DNA of 64,000 nucleotides, taken from the NCBI RefSeq assembly GCF_000814845.2, contig NZ_CP010431.2, positions 620,001-684,000 on the forward strand. The letters are read 5' to 3'. Within the stretch, counting starts at the first letter, position 1, and the number at the start of each line of letters is the position of its first letter. Below, one piece after another: positions 49,274 through 58,116 of the stretch. Origin of the DNA: Pandoraea sputorum (GTDB taxonomy: Bacteria > Pseudomonadota > Gammaproteobacteria > Burkholderiales > Burkholderiaceae). The notes under the pieces are model-generated. The model had not been told where the DNA came from. It worked only from the letters and a program-made list of their open reading frames with translations, and searched no databases. Made by a program: the position numbers and the translations under genes.

Positions 49274-50792
49274 ACTGCGCTCGTCCACTGCTCTGGCCAT
49301 CACTTTGCCCAAGCGTGTGTTTACGCGAAGCGGGAGCAGCTTTGACCCGAGGGAAGACCTCTGGGAGTGGGCCGATGGTCCGTTTAACGCGCGAATCGAT
49401 TTTCGTCGTTACCGCGACGGCTTCGAAGCGTTAGTGCCGTCGCTCAAGCAAGCCCTCCTTCCCTTCGTTAAGGGGCACTCGTCTGGGCATGTCACGAACT
49501 TGCAGCAGGCATTTTCTCACTTCGTCGACGCCTTGAAGACGTGTCCGCAAGGGGCGTTTAGCGCACAACATATCGCTAACTATGCGGCCAAGCTGGGAAC
49601 TCATGAAAAATGGCGACTTGGGACGCTCAACGGCCTGCTGCAGAAGTGGGTTGACCTGGGGCTGCCAGGTGTGGAGCCGGAGTGCGCCAAGTACCTTTTG
49701 GAGCGCCGGAAGCCCGGGAACAGAAAGGGCGACGCGGTCAGGACGCGGAATCCGGTCGAAGGACCTCTGAGCGAAGAGGAGTACACCGCATTGTATTCGG
49801 CGGTCAACGCTGCCTATGGGCGCGGAGAGCTTCCGCTATGGACTCTTCTGCTCACACGACTGCTATTAGCTTGCGGCGGGCGCATCTCTCAATACGCTTC
49901 GCTCAAGTTTGGCGACTTCGACTCCGAGACATTAGTGCTTAGCCTTCCGCAGGTCAAAACACGTAAACAACACGCGCGCACTATCCTGCTCCCGTTTTAC
50001 ATCAGCCCGCAAACGGGGCGGCTCGTAGCAGACTACATCAGTGGCTTACGGACTGAGGGCTACAACGACAATTCTGCGTTTTTTCCGCAAGACTTGGTCA
50101 TGCCTCGCGGACCCCGCAAACAGCTTCGAGTCTTTGGGGACCCATTTTATGGGCACTGCACTCCTGAAACTCTGGGGAAGTGGTTTAGCGCTCTTATGAT
50201 GGAAATCGCACCGCCTACTTCTCGGCTCGACTATGCGCCGATGCCTCTCACGTCTCGAAGGTTCCGGTACACATTTGGCACTCGGCTTGCGGAAGAGGGA
50301 GCAAGCGAAATGGTCATCGCCAATCGTCTGGGGCACGCGGACCTGCAGCACGTTGGAGTGTACGTCGCGGCCTCTCCGAAGATAGTGGATAGCATCGACA
50401 AGACGATGGGGTCACTGCTCGCACCGCTTGCTAGGTCGTTCAAGGGACGGGTAGTGGAAGATGAGAAGCATGCCACGCACGCGGGCGCTCCAGGCAGTCG
50501 CATCATTGACTTCCGGGTATCAAAAAATCCGGTGGGTAGTTGCGCAGCAAAGGGACGCAACTGCGCGTTTAACAAGCCGGTTGCCTGTTACGCATGCTTC
50601 CGGTTCGAGCCGTGGCTTGACGCTCCGCATGAGAAAGTGCTTGAGCGCTTGGAGTCCGAACGAGGAAATTGGTCCACCGATGACAGAGTGGCCGCCGTAA
50701 ACGATGAGTCCATTCGGGCAGTTAAGGAGGTTATCGAGCTTTGCTCTCAGGTTTGGCAACAGAGAAACAGGACTGCGGAGGCGGTGTCGTGA
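49257..50792 (+). CDS. tyrosine recombinase B, with Cys-rich C-terminus
   Basis: 511-aa integrase family protein. Catalytic pieces: the first Arg in LACGGRISQYASL, an R-x-x-R variant of the H-x-x-R box in TSRRFRYTFGTRL, and GHADLQHVGVYV with the Tyr nucleophile. Beyond the catalytic domain a Cys-rich segment (CAAKGRNCAF, then CYACFRFEPW) suggests a zinc-binding appendage, seen in several partner recombinases of tandem sets. ATG at 49257 overlaps recombinase A; the stop overlaps the GTG of recombinase C (GTGA). Confidence 0.85.
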   Translation: MSQNTELRSSTALAITLPKRVFTRSGSSFDPREDLWEWADGPFNARIDFRRYRDGFEALVPSLKQALLPFVKGHSSGHVTNLQQAFSHFVDALKTCPQGAFSAQHIANYAAKLGTHEKWRLGTLNGLLQKWVDLGLPGVEPECAKYLLERRKPGNRKGDAVRTRNPVEGPLSEEEYTALYSAVNAAYGRGELPLWTLLLTRLLLACGGRISQYASLKFGDFDSETLVLSLPQVKTRKQHARTILLPFYISPQTGRLVADYISGLRTEGYNDNSAFFPQDLVMPRGPRKQLRVFGDPFYGHCTPETLGKWFSALMMEIAPPTSRLDYAPMPLTSRRFRYTFGTRLAEEGASEMVIANRLGHADLQHVGVYVAASPKIVDSIDKTMGSLLAPLARSFKGRVVEDEKHATHAGAPGSRIIDFRVSKNPVGSCAAKGRNCAFNKPVACYACFRFEPWLDAPHEKVLERLESERGNWSTDDRVAAVNDESIRAVKEVIELCSQVWQQRNRTAEAVS

Positions 50793-52804
50793 ACGCTCCA
50801 GTCCTCAACTTCACCCCCCAGGCCGAATTGGAACCCTTGGCCAACCTCGATGCCTTCGAGTCGCTCTGCAGGGACTCGGACGTGCTAGACGCCAAAAGGC
50901 AATTCGATAGGAACGTCTGGGATATTGGTTACCTGAAAGGGCGTAACGGGATGCATCGGGTGGCGTTCAGTACCTTGGAGGCGGCACGCCAGAACAAATC
51001 TGAGCCGAGTTTTCCCCATCCGTTCCTAAATTTTGCGAAAGCGGTGCTTATCTACCTTGAAGACAAGAGACCGCTGGTCAATCATGGCCAGCGCATTATG
51101 GCATTTCGATGTCTTGAAGCAGCGTTGCGGGAGTCAAGCAAGGGTTCGCGTCCGACGGCTGTCGACGAAAACGTGCTGGATAGCGCGGTAGAACTTGCGA
51201 AGCAAATGTTCGCCCCAGGTATCGCCTATCGGCTTGCAGGTCAACTTCGAATTATTGCTGAATTGATGTGCACAAAAGGGTTCATTCATCTTCGTCAACG
51301 CTGGACGCATGGCCTCAAAAAGCCCGAGGAGAGGAGTTCTCGCATTTCAGAGGAGGCGATGACCGCGCGCCAGGAAAAACTGCCCTCGGCCGCGGCACTC
51401 CGTGCACTCGGAGCTATCTTCTACGGGGCCATCGAACCTGTCGACGTTCTCGTTTCGAGTATCACCGGCCTGTTGCTTTGTGCCCCAGAGCGCATCAACG
51501 AAGTGCTTCGGCTTCGGCGAAACTGCCTTGTTGAGGGTGATGGAGAATATCGAGGGAGGCTGGGGCTGCGGTGGTCCGGTTCGAAGGGCGTCGAGAATAC
51601 AACCAAATGGCTTCCCACGGAGATGGCGCCCATCGCGCGTAAGGCTGTTGAAAACATCATCGAGGTAACCGCGCCGGCTGCAAAGTTGGCGGCTTGGTAC
51701 ACGGCAAACCCTGGGAAGCTGTATCTGCACAAGGCAGCCGCGCATCTGAGGAACAAGAGCATCCTGACAGCGGAAGAACTTGGCCTCATCTTGTGGGGTG
51801 ATGAGACGGCGATTGGTGCTGCCCACCTCTGGGCAAAAGAGACAAAAAAGCTGCCCAGCCATAAGCTCGGCGCACGCCGTGTTGGTTATCTGTTTGAGGA
51901 TGTAGAGCGCGCGGTTCTTGCGATGCTACCCGCAACGTTTCCTTATGTACTAGGTGACTCCGAGCTTCTATGCCGTGAGTCTATGGCCCTCACTCGGACG
52001 AACGAAACGCATTCGGAGAATGCGACATACTGTTGCATGTTTAGCTGCGTGAGCTACGACACAGTCGTCAGTCGATTCGGGGCACCAAGTAGGCGTTTTC
52101 GGTCAATCTTCGAGCGTTTTGGCTATACCGAGGATGATGGTTCGCCCATCAAGCTCCGGAGTCATAGCCTTCGCCATTACCTGAATACGTTGGCACAGAG
52201 CGGGGGCTTGAGCAGTACCGAAATTGCCATCTTCTCCGGTCGAAAGGATGCGAGGCAGAACCGAGCCTACGACCATATGACCTCGGATGAGGTTCAGGCG
52301 CCTATCAGTCAGGCCCTGAAGAACGGGTTCACCTCGGAACTGGAACCGGTCTTCGGCGTAGGGCGTAATCTGGTGACACGCGGCGAGTTCGATGGCCTTG
52401 GACTGACCGCGGCACATACGACACAGTACGGCTGGTGCGCTCACGACTTCGCGAGCGAGCCGTGCCAGATGTACCGCGACTGCATTAACTGCGGGGAGCA
52501 GGAATGCATTAAGGGAAGCGAGCAGAAGGAAGCGAGCCTGCGGCTGCTGAAACGCGAGACTGAGTACCTGTTGAAGCAGGCACGGGAGGCGTTGAGCGAG
52601 GAAGAGTTCGGTGCTGATACATGGGTCAAGCACCAAACGGTGACGCTCGAACGAGTCGACGCGCTTCTGTCGATTCTGGAAGACCCTGCGGTACCCGTTG
52701 GGGCGCGAATTCGTTTGGATGTGAACGACGCTCCGCTCATCACAATGGATAACATTCATCCCGTCAGGTGTGCTCCAAATACGCGGCGAAAGGTGCTTGC
52801 ATGA
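50789..52804 (+). CDS. tyrosine recombinase C (large), with Cys-rich C-terminus
   Basis: 671-aa recombinase-like protein, the largest of the set. The catalytic region shows APERINEVLRLRR (first Arg), RSHSLRHYLNTLA (H-x-x-R) and a Tyr in QNRAYDHMT. The C-terminus has a cluster of Cys (CAHDFASEPCQMYRDCINCG), probably zinc-binding. The start is GTG at 50789 with GGAGG 8 bp upstream and 4-bp overlap with gene B; the ATG at 50741 lacks a ribosome site. Its stop overlaps the ATG of the small fourth gene. It may be a structural partner rather than the main catalyst. Confidence 0.82.
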   Translation: MNAPVLNFTPQAELEPLANLDAFESLCRDSDVLDAKRQFDRNVWDIGYLKGRNGMHRVAFSTLEAARQNKSEPSFPHPFLNFAKAVLIYLEDKRPLVNHGQRIMAFRCLEAALRESSKGSRPTAVDENVLDSAVELAKQMFAPGIAYRLAGQLRIIAELMCTKGFIHLRQRWTHGLKKPEERSSRISEEAMTARQEKLPSAAALRALGAIFYGAIEPVDVLVSSITGLLLCAPERINEVLRLRRNCLVEGDGEYRGRLGLRWSGSKGVENTTKWLPTEMAPIARKAVENIIEVTAPAAKLAAWYTANPGKLYLHKAAAHLRNKSILTAEELGLILWGDETAIGAAHLWAKETKKLPSHKLGARRVGYLFEDVERAVLAMLPATFPYVLGDSELLCRESMALTRTNETHSENATYCCMFSCVSYDTVVSRFGAPSRRFRSIFERFGYTEDDGSPIKLRSHSLRHYLNTLAQSGGLSSTEIAIFSGRKDARQNRAYDHMTSDEVQAPISQALKNGFTSELEPVFGVGRNLVTRGEFDGLGLTAAHTTQYGWCAHDFASEPCQMYRDCINCGEQECIKGSEQKEASLRLLKRETEYLLKQAREALSEEEFGADTWVKHQTVTLERVDALLSILEDPAVPVGARIRLDVNDAPLITMDNIHPVRCAPNTRRKVLA

Positions 52805-53277
52805 AAAAAAACCGAGCACCGGACTTAACCGACGAGCGCATTGCCGCAATAGTTGAGACGTTGGACGGGTGGATAGGCAAGCTCACCTGGGAGCTTTTGC
52901 TGGATGCAGTGGAAGCATCTACGGGTGACCGCTACTCTCGATTTACATTTGCCGAATATCCGCAGATTGCCAACGCATTCTCGCTCAGGAAGGACGTCTT
53001 GCGCGGTGCTTTGCCACGTGAACGAGGCGAGCCTCGAGACGAACGTGTCCGTGCGGCTCTCGCGCAGGCTGACCGCTACAAGGCCAAAGCCGAACGGCTG
53101 GAAGCGGAGAACCAACTTTTGACAGAGCAGTTCGTGACGTGGGCGATTAACGCCGAGCGAAAGGGCGTGACGATAGACATGTTGAATGCGCCGCTCCCGA
53201 AGCCGGAACGCGACCGTTCGAAAGGGCCAAGTGATGGGAAGCGGACAACAGGTCGGCATTCTCGCGCTCCCAACTAG
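52801..53277 (+). CDS. small coiled-coil accessory protein of the recombinase operon
   Basis: 158-aa protein. The N-terminus is a compact helical region (DLTDERIAAIVETLDGWIGKL), the middle has a long heptad-rich helix (AQADRYKAKAERLEAENQLL) and the tail is basic. In size and build it recalls TnpC of Tn554, which fixes the orientation of insertion, though no direct homology can be claimed. ATGA overlap with recombinase C shows coupled translation. It is the last gene before the right island boundary. Confidence 0.75.
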   Translation: MKKNRAPDLTDERIAAIVETLDGWIGKLTWELLLDAVEASTGDRYSRFTFAEYPQIANAFSLRKDVLRGALPRERGEPRDERVRAALAQADRYKAKAERLEAENQLLTEQFVTWAINAERKGVTIDMLNAPLPKPERDRSKGPSDGKRTTGRHSRAPN

Positions 53278-53440
53278 GCCATATCGCAGCGCTCTTCGCC
53301 GAAGCGCGCATCGACCTCCTACCCACAAACAGGGGGTAAGGTGCCGATTTCAATGATATTTGCGCCGGTCTCGGCGCGTTACCAACAATCGTGCGTGACG
53401 CAAACCTCGTACAGGACCGCACTCACTCAAATACAAGCCG

Positions 53441-53455
53441 TTACCAACACTTTTT
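53441..53455 (+). repeat. right island boundary repeat (attR-like)
   Basis: TTACCAACACTTTTT, identical to 38747-38761. It lies 164 bp after the last recombinase-operon gene. Confidence 0.75.
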
Positions 53456-53510
53456 AGTGGGTATAACCCTTCTAAGTCCACGCGACCGGGGGAGATCTCG
53501 CCCGTCGACA

Positions 53511-53544
53511 AAACCCGGCAAGCGTTGCGCTGCCGGGTTTTTTT
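53511..53544 (+). terminator. rho-independent terminator right of the island
   Basis: A perfect 10-bp stem (53511-53520 with 53531-53540), a 10-nt loop and a run of seven T. It may stop read-through from the recombinase operon or end an undetected small RNA. Confidence 0.88.
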
Positions 53545-53688
53545 GCGTCTATGCGTACGCATGTCCGCACGGCCATACGCCCACGCCGGTGAACTCAGCG
53601 ACAAAACGAAACAAAACTCATTGAGTCTCGACACCGTCCCGACCCGGGTCTCTCTACCATTCGCGGAGACACCATCGGGTCGGAACGC

Positions 53689-54897
53689 ATGAAGATTCTT
53701 TATACAAACTTTCACGTCGGCTGCGGCGGCGGGCAGGACACCTACGTCCGGGAACTCGCGCTCGCCATGAGCCGCGACCATGAGATCACCGTCGCTACAC
53801 CCCCCGGTAGCTGGCTCGGTGAGCAGATCAAACGACTGCCGCGCATCACATCGGTCGACATCGATTTCAAACCGCGCTGGTATCGCTTCTGGCAAGAGAC
53901 GCTGCGCCTGCGTCGGCTGATTCGCGAGCACCGCTTCGATGTCGTGCACGTCAACGGTTCTCCCGATCATCGTCAGGTCATGCTCGCCGTCGCCGGACTG
54001 ACGGTGCGCCCGGAAATCGTCTTCACCAAGCACAACACCTATCCTGCGAACTCGTTCGGCAACTGGTTGCGCGCGAGCTTCGGCACAACCCGGACCATCG
54101 CCGTGAGCGACTACGTACGCACGATGCTCCGACGCGAGTCGTCCTATCCGAACATCGTGGTGATCAAGCACGGCGTGCGTTCGCCGGGTTCAGCGCCGCT
54201 CAATGAGGAGGAACGCCTGCGCCGTCGCTCGGCCCTGCTCGGTGCAAGCGCCGACGACAGCATCGTGCTCGGCAGCGCAGCGGGCACCGGCGCGGCGAAG
54301 GGATGGGCCGACCTCGTCGTGGCGCTCACGCTGCTGCCCGAAGCGACACGTCGACGTTTTCGCGTCTGGCTCGCGGGTACCGAGCCGAGCATCGAGCAGC
54401 GCGCGATGGTCGAGGCGTGCGGTCTCGATGCGCAGATTCTCTTCACCGGGCCGATCAACCACGTCCACCATCTGCTCGCGGCGACCGATGTCGCGTTCGT
54501 CCTCTCCTATCACGAGAGCCTGTCGTACGCGTGCCGCGAGGCGATGGCCGCCGGCTGTGCCAGCCTGGTGACGAAGGTCGGCGGATTGCCGGAAAACGTC
54601 ACCCCGTGGGTAGACGGCTGGATTGTGCCGCCGCGCGATCCGCAAGCCATCGCCAACGTGCTGATGCACATTGCCGACAAACCGGAGCGAACCCGACACA
54701 TGGGGCACATGGCACGGATGAAGGGACGGACCGAATTCGATTTCGACGATTTCGTCGGCGCGACCTACGGCGTGTATCTGGACGCCACCGCCGCGCGCGT
54801 CACGTCGCAACACCCGACGCGCGCGAATCTCTCGATGCGTCAGTGGCTGCGCATTGCACTGCGTCGTGAGAGACGCAATCAGAAGCGAGCCGCCTGA
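53689..54897 (+). CDS. GT4-type glycosyltransferase
   Basis: 402-aa GT-B fold sugar transferase of the family 4 (WaaG/PimA-like) class. The N-terminal domain begins MKILYTNFHVGCGGGQDTYV, with the Gly-rich acceptor loop. The C-terminal domain has a VWLAGTEP strand and the E-x7-E donor-binding motif in ESLSYACREAMAAG. It probably acts at the cytoplasmic membrane in LPS core or polysaccharide assembly. It is followed 10 bp later by a polysaccharide deacetylase gene, a common pairing in cell-surface glycan loci. Confidence 0.88.
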   Translation: MKILYTNFHVGCGGGQDTYVRELALAMSRDHEITVATPPGSWLGEQIKRLPRITSVDIDFKPRWYRFWQETLRLRRLIREHRFDVVHVNGSPDHRQVMLAVAGLTVRPEIVFTKHNTYPANSFGNWLRASFGTTRTIAVSDYVRTMLRRESSYPNIVVIKHGVRSPGSAPLNEEERLRRRSALLGASADDSIVLGSAAGTGAAKGWADLVVALTLLPEATRRRFRVWLAGTEPSIEQRAMVEACGLDAQILFTGPINHVHHLLAATDVAFVLSYHESLSYACREAMAAGCASLVTKVGGLPENVTPWVDGWIVPPRDPQAIANVLMHIADKPERTRHMGHMARMKGRTEFDFDDFVGATYGVYLDATAARVTSQHPTRANLSMRQWLRIALRRERRNQKRAA

Positions 54898-54907
54898 GGC
54901 CCCCGCC

Positions 54908-55609
54908 ATGTCGGTTCCGATTCTGATGTATCACCAGATTTGCGCCGTGCCGCCGCACGACAATCCGCTGCGGGGGCTGTGCGTCGACCCCGATACGTTT
55001 GCGTCGCAGATGGCCTGGCTTCGCCGCTTCGGCTATCAGGGCCTGAGCATGTGCGAGCTTCAGTTGTATCTTCGTGCGCCGGGACGCGCCAAAGTGTTCG
55101 GCATCACGTTCGATGACGGCTTTCAGAACGTCTTCGATCACGCGATGCCGGTGCTCGATTCGGTGGGCTTCACGGCGACCTGCTATTTCGTGGCGGATCA
55201 TTTGGGCGGGACCAATCACTGGGACGCCCATCTCGCCCCGTCCCCCGCGCCGCTCATGGACCGCGACCGGCTCCTGACGTGGATGCGTCGCGGGCACGAG
55301 GTCGGTGCGCACACGCTCAATCACGTATCGCTGCCGGATCTGGCGCTGGACGATGCCGCCGCAGAAATCGTCGGCGCCAAGCACCAACTCGAATCGATTT
55401 GCGGGACGAACATCGAGGCGTTTTGCTACCCGTACGGCAACGTCACCCGACACGTGCGCGACATCGTCGAGCGCGCCGGGTATCGCAACGCCACCACCAC
55501 TCGACGTGGTCGGGTCGACCGTGACGACGATCCCTTCCTGCTGCCCCGTCTGGCCGTTGCGCCGGATGTCGGACCCTTCCGCCTGCTGTTCAAATGTCTG
55601 GCGAGCTAA
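54908..55609 (+). CDS. polysaccharide deacetylase (NodB domain) family protein
   Basis: 233-aa CE4-type deacetylase. ITFDDGFQN supplies the metal-binding Asp70 and its neighbour, and HTLNH (135-139) the two metal His; CYPYG is the motif-3 region. No signal peptide is seen, so it may act in the cytoplasm on a lipid-linked or nucleotide sugar intermediate. ATG at 54908 with TGAGG about 8 bp upstream. Forms an operon with the glycosyltransferase. Confidence 0.87.
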   Translation: MSVPILMYHQICAVPPHDNPLRGLCVDPDTFASQMAWLRRFGYQGLSMCELQLYLRAPGRAKVFGITFDDGFQNVFDHAMPVLDSVGFTATCYFVADHLGGTNHWDAHLAPSPAPLMDRDRLLTWMRRGHEVGAHTLNHVSLPDLALDDAAAEIVGAKHQLESICGTNIEAFCYPYGNVTRHVRDIVERAGYRNATTTRRGRVDRDDDPFLLPRLAVAPDVGPFRLLFKCLAS

Positions 55610-55767
55610 TTCGCCTCGCATCGCTCCCGAATCGAATCGGCCGTGAGGCCACCTTTCTGAATCTTTACCGTCTGACAGACGCTCCGCGCACAATTCGTGG
55701 GATCGGGTCCATTAGGGGAAACGGAAAGCGGGTATTCTTGCGTTTTTCCTAAATCTCTCCGTAAGCC

Positions 55768-58110
55768 ATGAGCCGTTTCCCCAAACTTCATCTGCGCGAC
55801 GGGGACGGTTTTCGTTGGCTCGGCGCGTGCCTGCTGCTCGGTGGGTTGTTCGTCCTGCTCACCCCGGCGGCGCGGGCTGCAACGTCCACGGCGCCCGCGA
55901 CACCCGAGACGATCTGTCGCGTCGAGGGCGGCGATTCGGGCCGTCCGTCGGTCGGGCTGGTGCTTTCCGGTGGCGGCGCGCGAGGCTACGCGCACCTCGG
56001 CGTGCTCAAAGTGCTCGAAGACAATCGCATTCCGGTGGACTGCGTTGCGGCAACGAGCATGGGCGCAGTCGTCGGCGGCTTATACGCGAGCGGCCTGAGT
56101 GCGTCCGATATGCGCGCCCGGCTTGAGCACGTGAACCTCGCGGACGTTGCGTTCGACGTCACCGATCGCAGCGATCTTCCGCAGTCGCAGCGCGAAGACG
56201 AACGCTACTACGTCGACAGCTTCTCCCTCGGCTTCGGTCGCAACGGCTTCCAGCTGCCCTCGGGGCTGGTGCATGGCAACCGGCTTCAGGCCCTGTTGCA
56301 GGAGTGGACGCCTAACATCGGCGGTTCAGTATCGTTCGACAAGCTTCCCGTGCCTTTTCGCGCGATTGCTGCCGACTTGCAGACCGGTCAGATGGTTGTG
56401 CTCGATCGCGGCTCGTTGCCGCAGGCTATTCGCGCGAGCATGGCGCTGCCCGGTCTCTTCTCGCCGGTGGATGTCAATGGCCGTACGCTGGTCGACGGCG
56501 GCATCGTCAGCAACCTGCCGATCGAGACGGCGCGCTCGATGGGGGCGGATGTCGTGATTGCCGTGGACATCGGCTCACCGTTGCGTCCGCTGAACGCGCT
56601 GTCGTCGCCAGCGGACGTGTTCCAGCAAATGGTCGGCATTCTGATTCGCCAGAACGTGGCTCGCCAGCGCGAGCAGCTTCGCGCAACCGACGTGCTGATT
56701 CAGCCGGATCTCGGCCGTCTGACATTCACCGACTTCGAGAACGCCCCACAAGCCATCGCCGCTGGCGAAGCCGCTGCACGGGCCGCGCTGCCACAGCTTC
56801 AGCGGCTCGCGCTGAGTCCGGACCAATACGCCGCGTGGCGTGCCGCGCACGGCAAGACAGCGGCGCAAGCGGTACGCATCACGAAGGTCGAGATCAACTC
56901 GCGCGGGGTGGTGCCTGCGAAGCGCATACGGGCGGCGCTGCATGTGAAGGAGGGCGACGTCTACGACCCGGCAGCAGTCAACAAAGACCTGCTCGCCCTG
57001 GTCAACGAAGACGATTTCGAGAGCGTCACGCAGCAAATGGTAGAAGAGAACGGCGAGCACAAACTCGTCATCACGGCGCAGGAAAAGCGCTGGGGGCCGA
57101 ACTTCCTGCTGTTCGGCCTCGGCTTGTCGGCGACGTCGAAGGAGGAGGGAAGCTTCCGTCTGCACCTCGGCTACCGCCGCCCGTGGCTGACGAGCAGCGG
57201 TCTCGAAGCCCGTGCCGACGCCACACTCGGCAGCGACGTCCTCGCGTTTCACGGCGAGTTGCGTCAACCGTTCGCGAACCCGTGGGGGGCTTACATCGCG
57301 CCGTATGTGGAGATTCAGCGCCGTCACGCCAACGTATACGACGAGTCGGGCGATATCAGACTCACGCGGTATCGACTCACCACGGAGCGTGCCGGTGTCG
57401 ACATTGGCTTCCCGATATCGACGTTGGGTGATTTCCGTGTCGGTCTGGCGTATGCGCACGGCACGGCGGTGCCGCAATACAACCTGCCGATCGGTGGCGA
57501 TGACGACGATGCACAGCCGACGCAGCAACTGCTCTTCCCCGACATTTACGGACGCCAGTTGAGCGCCCGCGCAAAGCTGGTGATCGACCAGCTCGACGAT
57601 CCGCAATTCGCACGTCGAGGTTATTTCACGGAGTTGCGCGCAGAGCGATCGTTGTTCGCGGGCACCAACAGTTATACCGAGGTGTACGGCAAGGGAATGG
57701 TGGCGATGAGCTATGGGCGGCACAGCGTAAGCGCCACGGTGGAGGCAGGCAACAACTTCGGCGGCACGAACGTGACGAACCCACTCGGCTTTACGCTCGG
57801 CGGCTTCCAGCACTTGTCCGCATACGCCGCGGATCAATTGGCAGGCAATTCCATGATGTACGGGAACATCACGTACATGAACCGGATTGCGTCGTTCAGC
57901 GCCTCGCCGATCCGGCGTCTGTTCGTCGGCGTGAGCCTGGAGGCGGGCAACGTCTGGTCCGTGGACGATTCGTTCGGGAGCGGTACGCTCAAGCGCAGCG
58001 TCACGGTCTTCTCCGCGCTCACTACGTCGTTCGGTCCGATTTACTTCGGTGTGGCCTTCGCGCCGGGCGGACGTAACAACATCTACTTCCAGTTGGGACG
58101 TACGTACTGA
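55768..58110 (+). CDS. patatin-like phospholipase with C-terminal outer-membrane barrel (PlpD-like, type Vd)
   Basis: 780 aa. A signal peptide (residues ~17-38, ending AARAA) is followed by a patatin domain (about 62-260): oxyanion loop GGGARG (68-73), nucleophile Ser97 in ATSMG, and the dyad Asp243 in LVDGGI. A single POTRA-like region (about 365-440) and a 16-strand BamA/Omp85-like barrel ending LGRTY follow, the architecture of PlpD. The first Gly of the usual GxSxG elbow is Ala here, a mild deviation. It is expected in the outer membrane with the lipase secreted. It is convergent with the histidine kinase gene, 6 bp away. Confidence 0.88.
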   Translation: MSRFPKLHLRDGDGFRWLGACLLLGGLFVLLTPAARAATSTAPATPETICRVEGGDSGRPSVGLVLSGGGARGYAHLGVLKVLEDNRIPVDCVAATSMGAVVGGLYASGLSASDMRARLEHVNLADVAFDVTDRSDLPQSQREDERYYVDSFSLGFGRNGFQLPSGLVHGNRLQALLQEWTPNIGGSVSFDKLPVPFRAIAADLQTGQMVVLDRGSLPQAIRASMALPGLFSPVDVNGRTLVDGGIVSNLPIETARSMGADVVIAVDIGSPLRPLNALSSPADVFQQMVGILIRQNVARQREQLRATDVLIQPDLGRLTFTDFENAPQAIAAGEAAARAALPQLQRLALSPDQYAAWRAAHGKTAAQAVRITKVEINSRGVVPAKRIRAALHVKEGDVYDPAAVNKDLLALVNEDDFESVTQQMVEENGEHKLVITAQEKRWGPNFLLFGLGLSATSKEEGSFRLHLGYRRPWLTSSGLEARADATLGSDVLAFHGELRQPFANPWGAYIAPYVEIQRRHANVYDESGDIRLTRYRLTTERAGVDIGFPISTLGDFRVGLAYAHGTAVPQYNLPIGGDDDDAQPTQQLLFPDIYGRQLSARAKLVIDQLDDPQFARRGYFTELRAERSLFAGTNSYTEVYGKGMVAMSYGRHSVSATVEAGNNFGGTNVTNPLGFTLGGFQHLSAYAADQLAGNSMMYGNITYMNRIASFSASPIRRLFVGVSLEAGNVWSVDDSFGSGTLKRSVTVFSALTTSFGPIYFGVAFAPGGRNNIYFQLGRTY

Positions 58111-58116
58111 GTTGAC

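Larger units (their letters stand above)
38747..53455. mobile_element. 14.7-kb integrative island with recombinase quartet and defence-like cargo
   Basis: Bounded by a perfect 15-bp direct repeat immediately after the ssb terminator and before the glycosyltransferase region. Base composition inside is visibly more AT-rich than the flanks. It holds three tyrosine recombinases plus a small coiled-coil gene at the right end and, as cargo, a repressor, a methylase and several uncharacterised ATPase/phosphoesterase/Schlafen genes. There are no conjugation, phage structural or replication genes, so it would have to be mobilised by its own recombinases or by another element. Confidence 0.8.
53278..53688. 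other. right island end and flank, non-coding
   Basis: About 410 bp: two copies of CGTTACCAACA (53377-53387 and 53439-53449), the boundary repeat, an imperfect palindrome around GAGATCTC near 53486-53505, and a strong terminator at 53511-53544. No gene is seen. The promoter of the glycosyltransferase operon must lie between 53545 and 53688. Confidence 0.5.

Noticed and set aside
48017..53277. Identification of the recombinase operon as a gamma-mobile-trio or RIT element
   Set aside because: Gene number and sizes do not clearly match what I recall of either, and no sequence comparison could be run; kept as analogy only.
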